From Bacteroidota bacterium (GTDB lineage Bacteria; Bacteroidota; Bacteroidia; NS11-12g; UBA955): 12,463 nucleotides of DNA. Where the stretch lies: NCBI GenBank assembly GCA_027488495.1, contig JAIYBO010000161.1, positions 1-12,463 of the forward strand, written 5' to 3'. The position numbers and the translations under genes are program-made. Position 1 is the first letter of the stretch; every line of letters begins with the position of its first letter. Shown one piece after another: positions 7,596-12,463 of the stretch. Under the pieces are notes generated by a model, which searched no databases, was not told the DNA's origin, and saw nothing but the letters and a program-made list of their open reading frames with translations.

Positions 7596-8710
7596 GATTT
7601 GCAGATGTAATTGGACAGGATATACTCAAGCAACGGATGCGTCACGGCGTACAAGTGGGGCGAATACCTCATGCGCAATTGATTTTGGGCTCGGAAGGCA
7701 GCGGGAATATGGCATTGGCGCTGGCTTACATTCAATACATCCTTTGTAGCGATCGATCCGATGAAGATAGTTGTGGCCTTTGCGGGAGTTGCAAGAAAGT
7801 TTCTGCCTTGATACACCCCGATGTTCATTATACGTTTCCTTTTCCCAGGAAGGCAGGTGAGATGGAACAATGTTCTGATGTGTATCCCCAATGGCGCGAA
7901 GCGATCAAAGAGGACACCTATCTCAATTATGAAGATTGGATGCAATTGCTCAACGCGGAGAACAAACAAGGGAATATTCCCACCAAGGAATTGCGCAACA
8001 TCATCAAGAATGTGTCGTTGAAATCCTACGAGGGGAACATGAAGGTGTGCTTGATTTGGTTGCCCGAATATTTGGGTCAGGAAGGCAATATTTTGTTGAA
8101 ATTGTTGGAAGAACCGCCGGAGCAAACCTTGTTTTTGTTGGTGGGTTCCGATTTGGATGACATTTTGGGTACCATACTCTCTCGCACACAATTGGTGAGG
8201 GTTCCGCCAATCGACGATGCCTCATTGGCAATGGCTTTGGTGCAGCGTGATGGGGTTGCTGAATCTGATGCCCATCGTTTGGCAAAAGTGGCCCAAGGGA
8301 ATTATCACTTGGCAAGAGACTTGGGGAAAGAAGCCACGAATCCGCATTTGGATGCTTGGCGACAGTGGATGACGATTTGCTTCCGCCGGAAAATGGGAGA
8401 AGCTTTTCAATGGAGCGATGATTTGTCTTCATTGGGGCGCGAAGGGGTGAAATCGTTTTTGCTTTATGGGATTCAGGTGTTGAGAACGTGCGCGGTGATA
8501 CCATTTATGGGTTCGGAAGGACTTTGGGAGGGGCCCGAGCTGGATTTTGTGAACAAATTCAATACCTTGAATTTGGGTCATGAAGTGATCAGTAACATGG
8601 TGGCGGAATTGGAGAAAGCGATGTATGGCATTGAGCGGAATGGGAATGCGAAGGTGTTGCTAATGGATGCCACCTACGGGTTGATTCATGCCATTTCGAA
8701 AAAAAAATAA
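7592..8710 (+). CDS. holB: DNA polymerase III subunit delta' (clamp loader)
   Basis: A 372-residue AAA+ clamp-loader subunit that helps load the sliding clamp in the replisome. The start FADVIGQDILKQRMRHGV and IPHAQLILGSEGSG (about 25-38) are typical of the delta'/DnaX family. The P-loop reads GSEGSGN and lacks the Lys, as expected for delta', which does not hydrolyse ATP. Four zinc-type cysteines, C52, C61, C64 and C67, have the same spacing as in E. coli delta'. Later come LPEYLGQEGNILLKLLEEPP, the FLLVGS strand and ILSRTQLVRVPP with the sensor/arginine-finger SR. The C-terminal third (about 215-372) is the collar domain and more divergent. Its ATG overlaps the stop of lgt by four bases. 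About 66 bases without a clear terminator separate it from the sigma factor gene. Confusion with DnaX is unlikely because the P-loop is degenerate and the tau tail is missing. Confidence 0.93.
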   Translation: MRFADVIGQDILKQRMRHGVQVGRIPHAQLILGSEGSGNMALALAYIQYILCSDRSDEDSCGLCGSCKKVSALIHPDVHYTFPFPRKAGEMEQCSDVYPQWREAIKEDTYLNYEDWMQLLNAENKQGNIPTKELRNIIKNVSLKSYEGNMKVCLIWLPEYLGQEGNILLKLLEEPPEQTLFLLVGSDLDDILGTILSRTQLVRVPPIDDASLAMALVQRDGVAESDAHRLAKVAQGNYHLARDLGKEATNPHLDAWRQWMTICFRRKMGEAFQWSDDLSSLGREGVKSFLLYGIQVLRTCAVIPFMGSEGLWEGPELDFVNKFNTLNLGHEVISNMVAELEKAMYGIERNGNAKVLLMDATYGLIHAISKKK

Positions 8711-8731
8711 AAGATCAGACAACCATTGGGG

Positions 8732-8748
8732 CAAAGATGTCATCTTTG
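8732..8748. promoter_or_regulatory. 17-bp palindrome before the sigma factor gene, possible operator
   Basis: CAAAGATGTCATCTTTG is a perfect dyad of two 8-base arms around one central base, 29 bases upstream of the sigma factor ATG. A one-base loop cannot fold as drawn and no T-tract follows, so it is a poor terminator; symmetry suits a dimeric regulator. Its right arm (CATCTTTG) differs from the -7 consensus TAnnTTTG at one position, but no -33 element is spaced correctly. Confidence 0.4.
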
Positions 8749-8776
8749 GTTCAAATCTGAGTCATGTTGATACAGA

Positions 8777-9313
8777 ATGACGAATCTATCGGAGTCCAAA
8801 GAACACCAATTGTTGCGGGATTGCATTGCGGGAAATCGCAGCGCACAGCAAGGATTGTACGATTTGTTCGCTCCGGTGATTTACGGAATTTGTGTGAGAT
8901 ACATGGGGTATACAGATGAGGCCAAAGACATGTTACAAGAAACCATGGTGAAGTTTTTTCAAAAATCTGGTGAATTCCGTTTTCAGGGATCGTTGGAAGG
9001 ATGGGTAAAGCGCATCGCGGTGAATACATGTTTGGATCAAATCAAGAAGAACAAAGCCAAGTATGCTGGTAGTTTGGAAGAGGCCTACGATTTGGCGGGC
9101 GACGTGAATGCCGCGCAGCCATTGGAGACCAAGGATTTGATGAAGTTGCTAACTACTTTGCCAACGGGTTATAGAACGGTGTTCAATTTGTATGCAATAG
9201 AGGGATTTACCCACGTGGAGATTGGTGAAATGCTGGGTATATCAGAAAATACGAGTAAGTCGCAGCTGTTTAAAGCCAGAAAATGGCTTCAAGCAAAATT
9301 GGAAAGAAATTGA
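8777..9313 (+). CDS. RNA polymerase ECF-type sigma factor (sigma-70 family)
   Basis: A 178-residue group 4 (ECF) sigma factor, with regions 2 and 4 and no regions 1 or 3. Region 2 (about 24-92) contains YDLFAPVIYGICVRYMG, the helix DEAKDMLQETMVKFFQ that contacts the polymerase clamp, and the -10-recognising stretch GSLEGWVKRIAVNTCLDQIKK. Region 4 (about 118-176) contains LPTGYRTVFNLYAIEGF and the helix-turn-helix FTHVEIGEMLGISENTSKSQLFKARKWL, which reads -35 elements. It directs RNA polymerase to a dedicated promoter set when released from its anti-sigma factor. Its TGA overlaps the next gene's ATG by one base (TGATGA), which is the usual sigma/anti-sigma arrangement. Nothing in the sequence names the stimulus. 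It belongs to the broad Bacteroidota ECF group and I did not recognise a named subgroup. A 17-bp palindrome lies just upstream. Confidence 0.95.
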   Translation: MTNLSESKEHQLLRDCIAGNRSAQQGLYDLFAPVIYGICVRYMGYTDEAKDMLQETMVKFFQKSGEFRFQGSLEGWVKRIAVNTCLDQIKKNKAKYAGSLEEAYDLAGDVNAAQPLETKDLMKLLTTLPTGYRTVFNLYAIEGFTHVEIGEMLGISENTSKSQLFKARKWLQAKLERN

Positions 9314-10542
9314 TGAGGGATGAAATGAACCATATCGACGAGTTGTTTAAACAGGGTTTGGAGGGCGCAAATGTTACGCCACCTCCGGGTGTGTTTGAGC
9401 AATGTATTTCACAGTTGAATGCTCAGCCGATGGACGTTGTGGAAGGTTTGAAGGTATCTTCAAAAGCATCGAAAGGATGGCTGGGATTGTGGAGCAAGTT
9501 GGCCATTGGTATTGGGACAAGTGTTTTGGCGGTTACGGCAATCGTGGTGGCTGTTGTAAATTCACAAGGGGATGTTAAAAATCAAGTCAATCGCGTGGAG
9601 TTACAATCTGAAGATGGCCAAACGGATGTTATTGCCATGGATTCAGAAGATAATGCCAATGGGGGTGAGAGCAGGGATCGATCTGTGAATGGGTTGATAG
9701 AAAATGCGGGTGTTGTTGGCGATGATGTAAAGGGTGGAGGGGCGCTACAGGAAAGCCAAGACGTGCCCAATGGTAAGGGTAATTTGCCTATCAATGGTGA
9801 GTTTAGAGAAAAGGTTGGGTCATCGATGTCTGGTGATTTGAACGGTGGTTTGGAATTGTCGAGTAACGGTTTTAGGGAGGATGGGTTAACAACGGGTATG
9901 GCGGTTGGAAGGAAAAATGGCTTGAGAGAAGTGAGCCCATGTGGCAATCATCGCCCGCAATGGAGGCCTGTGATTTCTGACAATGTGGGTGGTATGGTAT
10001 CGTTGGACTTGGAGGGTGATTTTGGCAAGATCGGTATTGATTGGGGTGATGGTTTAGGTGGTGAGGTGATAGAAAATCGTGGATCCATGGAGAAGGTCTC
10101 TCACAATTATTGGGTGGAGCGAAATCGCAATTTCCGGATTAAACTGGTTCATTCAAATCCCATGAAAAAAATGGATGGGGGTGTGATTTGGTGTAAGGAT
10201 AGTCAATGGTTAGCGCTGCAGGTATCCCCCAGCAATGAGGCTTCGGTTGTTTCGGTGCCAGATGTATTTACCCCGAATGGCGATGGTTTAAACGAGACAT
10301 TTTACGTAGAAATGGCTAAGCCATTGAGTTATGAAATTACCATTTTGGATGCAAAACAACGTACAGTATTTAGAAGTAATGATTACACAGAAGTGTGGAC
10401 GGGTATATGCGGAAATAGGGAATGTGATGAGGCAAATTATCGAGTAATATTGGCGTATAAATATAGTGGAGACAAGGAGTGGAAATATATTAGAAAATCT
10501 ATAAAATTGCTCCGAAACACAATCAATAATATACAAAATTAA
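9313..10542 (+). CDS. Putative membrane anti-sigma factor with PKD-like segment and T9SS type B-like C-terminal domain
   Basis: A 409-residue single-pass membrane protein. Numbering from the alternative start MNHIDELF (9325, 405 residues): about 1-53 are cytoplasmic (MNHIDELFKQGLEGANVTPP), a helical segment where anti-sigma factors bind sigma. About 54-79 is a hydrophobic membrane helix (LWSKLAIGIGTSVLAVTA and onward). About 80-205 is a low-complexity Gly/Asn/Asp/Ser/Glu linker, and about 225-275 is PKD-like, with GIDWGDG then VSHNYWVE. The last 90 residues match the gliding-motility-associated C-terminal (CHU_C, T9SS type B) domain: VPDVFTPNGDGLNETFYV, ITILDAKQRTVF, WTGICGNRECDEANYRV and the ending RKSIKLLRN. 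There is no cleavable signal peptide, so this domain should face the periplasm while tethered to the inner membrane. The role as anti-sigma rests on position, one-base overlap and topology, not on a recognised ZAS or FecR domain. The ATG at 9313 is chosen because it makes TGATGA with the sigma stop. Confidence 0.75.
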   Translation: MRDEMNHIDELFKQGLEGANVTPPPGVFEQCISQLNAQPMDVVEGLKVSSKASKGWLGLWSKLAIGIGTSVLAVTAIVVAVVNSQGDVKNQVNRVELQSEDGQTDVIAMDSEDNANGGESRDRSVNGLIENAGVVGDDVKGGGALQESQDVPNGKGNLPINGEFREKVGSSMSGDLNGGLELSSNGFREDGLTTGMAVGRKNGLREVSPCGNHRPQWRPVISDNVGGMVSLDLEGDFGKIGIDWGDGLGGEVIENRGSMEKVSHNYWVERNRNFRIKLVHSNPMKKMDGGVIWCKDSQWLALQVSPSNEASVVSVPDVFTPNGDGLNETFYVEMAKPLSYEITILDAKQRTVFRSNDYTEVWTGICGNRECDEANYRVILAYKYSGDKEWKYIRKSIKLLRNTINNIQN

Positions 10543-10584
10543 TATGATATTTCAAAGTCAAAATCTCAGGAAAACATCAATAAA

Positions 10585-10612
10585 ATGGCTCTATCCTTTG
10601 GGGATGTGCCAT
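10585..10612. repeat. Interrupted inverted repeat surrounding the -33 element
   Basis: ATGGC (10585-10589) and ATCC (10593-10596) pair with GGAT (10602-10605) and GCCAT (10608-10612), leaving a 5-base apex TTTGG that holds the -33 TTTG. As RNA it is a short stem with an internal loop and no adjacent T-tract, so it is weak as a terminator of the preceding gene; as DNA it could be an operator over the promoter. Confidence 0.4.
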
Positions 10613-10628
10613 AAAACTTCTATTTTTG
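10597..10628 (+). promoter_or_regulatory. Bacteroidota-type promoter for the PKD-repeat surface protein
   Basis: -33 element TTTG (10597-10600), a 20-base spacer, and -7 element TATTTTTG (10621-10628), an exact TAnnTTTG match. Expected transcription start is about 10635, giving a leader of about 23 bases that is A-rich just before the ATG at 10658. This is the best full promoter match in the window and implies that the surface protein can be transcribed apart from the sigma operon by the housekeeping sigma. Confidence 0.7.
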
Positions 10629-10657
10629 ACCAATTACAGCAAAAAAACATACCTAAA

Positions 10658-12463
10658 ATGAAAGGTTTAATGAACATAATGAAAGGCGCGATCATTGCGG
10701 TGGTCGCAATGCTAACATCCATCGGCGATGCATCCGCTCAATGTGCATTTAATTACACTGGCTCTCCTTGTGTGGGGGTTCCAATGAGCTTCAATGGTTC
10801 TAGCACGGGTACTACTCACGATTGGGATTTCAATGGTGAGAACTCTCAAACAGGGTTGAAGAACTTGAACTACGCCTTCAAAACGGCAGGTAATAAAGTG
10901 GTTACTTACGTCACAACCATCAACGGCACAAAGTGTACATCAACTGTGAACTTGGTTGTCCGCGAATCTCCCAAAATCAAATTGAAACTTCAGAATTTGT
11001 ACGAGCAGTGTTTTGAGAAGAACTTATTCTGTTTTGACGATAGTACCAAGAGTGGTAACGGCGGTAGAATTACCAGGATTAAATACTTGGTAAGTGATGG
11101 TCAGTTTAACGAATTTGGAAACCCTACACTTCCGCGGACCTATTGTTTTTCTATCAAGGATGTGCGCGGCGGTGATTTTAACTTGTATGTAGAAGTAGAA
11201 GATGAATATGGCTGTGTAGATAGTGTTAACTTGATAAGTGCAGTAAAGGTTAGGGCGAAGATTGACCCTCGTTTCACAAGTAACAAGCCGGTGGCTTGTG
11301 ATAGTGTAACAGCCACGATTACCAACGTTTCTGGGATAAATAGAAATCAAGTAAAGAAAATCACTTGGTATTGGGGTGATGGTACCACATCCAATGATTG
11401 GGGTCCAAACATTAAGAAGACGTTTAAAGGTCAAGGTACTTATAATTCAAAGGTGGTAATTGAGACCATTGATGGCTGTAAGGATTCATTTAGTGTACAA
11501 GCGACAGCTTCTGTATTTAAATCCAAAGCCAATATTTGGGCGAGTAAAGATTCTACTTGTATCAGCGATCCCAAAGTTGATTTTGGTGTAGATGAAATTC
11601 CAACCGGTGCTACAGGTTTGTTGTGGAACTTTGGTGACCCCAATACTGGTCCACTGAACTTTGATAATAAAACATGGTTCCCGAGTCACAACTTCTCAGG
11701 ACTTGGGCCATTCTTGGTCCAATTGACATACAGCCATCCCATTTGCGGAAACAAGACTGCATTAGATACAATCATCATTTTGGGTCCTGCTTCAACCATC
11801 GAGGTGGCGAACAATCGTTTGGCGGAGTTTGAAGTATTCCAATGTCCAAAGGATGTAATGGATACCGTTCACTTTAAGAACTTCTCAACCTTCTATCATA
11901 ACGATAAAGATTACACGGATGATGATAGTACATTCTACAAATGGAATGGCACATTGGGGCATACGTTCCAAAAGAATGCGAATGGTACACCACGTCAGGT
12001 TTGGCAAAAACCGTTGCGGAATGATTCCAATTCAAATGGTACCAAGTCAGTTTATGCGGGAAATGCATCACCGGGTGGTGGAAACGATTATTTGAAGCGT
12101 GAGCGTGTTTGTGCAGTGCGTTTGTGGGATTTTAGTGATACTTATGCGCCGAAGTGTACAACAGATATCACTCGCAACAAAAACGTATTTGTTAACTGTC
12201 AGTATTCTCATGACACTTTGCCAACGCACTATTACAAATCATGGGATTTGGTGTTATTGGATCGATTCAAAAATGCACCAATGGAAGATGCGATTTTCAT
12301 CACATCTACAGGTTTGTGTAAAAAGATTCAAGTGTGGGCTTCAGATACATTGTGGATTGTTGAAGATTCCATTTTGTTTATCCCTCGTGATCCAGGTGAT
12401 TCTTCAACGGCTGCTGATTCGAAATACGTAAATGCCATTAAGAAATATGCGCCTTACAAATGG
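10658..12463 (+). CDS. Large secreted PKD-repeat surface protein (3' truncated)
   Basis: The first 602 codons of an open frame that continues past the window end. Residues 1-28 form a signal peptide (MKGLMNIMKG start, hydrophobic core, DASA|QC cleavage at 27/28); the Cys after it is not in a lipobox. The mature part is a chain of immunoglobulin-like units. One PKD-like unit is at about 30-101 (HDWDFNGE and YAFKTAGNKVVTYVTT) and a looser unit at about 106-198. Clearer PKD units lie at about 202-286 (WYWGDGTT, GQGTYNSKVVIE) and 290-377 (LLWNFGDPN). A more divergent part (380-602) contains CAVRLWDFSDTYAPKCTTD and YSHDTLPTHYYKSWD. Cysteines recur at unit edges (C29, C38, C93, C118, C125, C163, C186, C214, C274, C301, C363), suggesting disulfides. 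I recall such proteins in gliding Bacteroidota as T9SS type B adhesins; the sorting domain would lie beyond the window. The shared type B link with the upstream anti-sigma candidate suggests a functional pairing. Confidence 0.85.
   Translation, partial: MKGLMNIMKGAIIAVVAMLTSIGDASAQCAFNYTGSPCVGVPMSFNGSSTGTTHDWDFNGENSQTGLKNLNYAFKTAGNKVVTYVTTINGTKCTSTVNLVVRESPKIKLKLQNLYEQCFEKNLFCFDDSTKSGNGGRITRIKYLVSDGQFNEFGNPTLPRTYCFSIKDVRGGDFNLYVEVEDEYGCVDSVNLISAVKVRAKIDPRFTSNKPVACDSVTATITNVSGINRNQVKKITWYWGDGTTSNDWGPNIKKTFKGQGTYNSKVVIETIDGCKDSFSVQATASVFKSKANIWASKDSTCISDPKVDFGVDEIPTGATGLLWNFGDPNTGPLNFDNKTWFPSHNFSGLGPFLVQLTYSHPICGNKTALDTIIILGPASTIEVANNRLAEFEVFQCPKDVMDTVHFKNFSTFYHNDKDYTDDDSTFYKWNGTLGHTFQKNANGTPRQVWQKPLRNDSNSNGTKSVYAGNASPGGGNDYLKRERVCAVRLWDFSDTYAPKCTTDITRNKNVFVNCQYSHDTLPTHYYKSWDLVLLDRFKNAPMEDAIFITSTGLCKKIQVWASDTLWIVEDSILFIPRDPGDSSTAADSKYVNAIKKYAPYKW

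Noticed and set aside
7688..7711. Loss of the Walker A lysine in the delta' gene as a defect
   Set aside because: Delta' subunits generally lack a working ATP site, so the degenerate P-loop is expected.
8711..8760. Terminator after the delta' gene
   Set aside because: The only symmetrical sequence has a one-base centre and no T-tract after it, so it does not look like an intrinsic terminator.
10543..10657. Small RNA or small protein gene in the gap before the PKD protein
   Set aside because: No open frame with a plausible start and no structured RNA fold beyond the short dyad; the content is explained by a promoter and leader.
10730..10745. Lipoprotein signal for the PKD protein, because a Cys follows the cleavage region
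   Set aside because: The residues before the Cys are ASAQ, not a lipobox, so ordinary signal peptidase cleavage after ASA is more likely.
12099..12431. 110-codon + strand open frame near the end of the window
   Set aside because: It is out of frame with the open PKD-repeat gene that covers the same bases and has matching domains.

Overview
The window suggests a Bacteroidota chromosome, probably a free-living gliding or T9SS-bearing lineage related to Chitinophagia, Sphingobacteriia or Flavobacteriia. The evidence is an Oar-like TonB-dependent receptor end, a PorV/PorQ-family outer-membrane protein, C-terminal domains resembling type IX secretion (T9SS) type A and type B sorting signals, PKD-type surface repeats, and promoter elements of the Bacteroidota form (-33 TTTG, -7 TAnnTTTG). 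Every supported gene is on the + strand. No tRNA, rRNA, CRISPR array, insertion sequence or attachment site was seen. No stretch over 300 bases lacks a gene; the longest gap is about 115 bases (10543-10657).

Region 1 (1-5844) looks like one operon for cell-surface proteins: the 3' end of an Oar-like TonB-dependent receptor, a 1296-residue secreted protein ending in a T9SS type A-like domain, and a PorV/PorQ paralogue. The gaps are 22 and 11 bases. It ends at a strong intrinsic-terminator hairpin (5871-5909), which may also be the leader of greA. The reading is that the PorV-like protein is a dedicated partner of the large secreted protein.

Region 2 (5924-8710) is a compact housekeeping cluster: greA (transcript-cleavage factor), a HIT-family nucleotide hydrolase, a prolipoprotein diacylglyceryl transferase with an altered active-site signature, and the DNA polymerase III delta' subunit. 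Gaps are 5 and 14 bases, then a 4-base ATGA overlap.

Region 3 (8777-12463) is the most interesting part. An ECF sigma factor overlaps by one base a membrane protein placed like its anti-sigma factor. That protein has a short cytoplasmic N-terminus, one membrane segment, a low-complexity periplasmic linker, a PKD-like segment and a C-terminal domain of the gliding-motility-associated/T9SS type B family. After a good Bacteroidota promoter comes a large, Cys-rich, PKD-repeat secreted protein that runs off the window end. Together they suggest a regulatory module in which an anti-sigma factor carries a secretion-type C-terminal domain facing the periplasm, possibly sensing T9SS or envelope status. 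The sensing role is inference; the architecture is read from the sequence.
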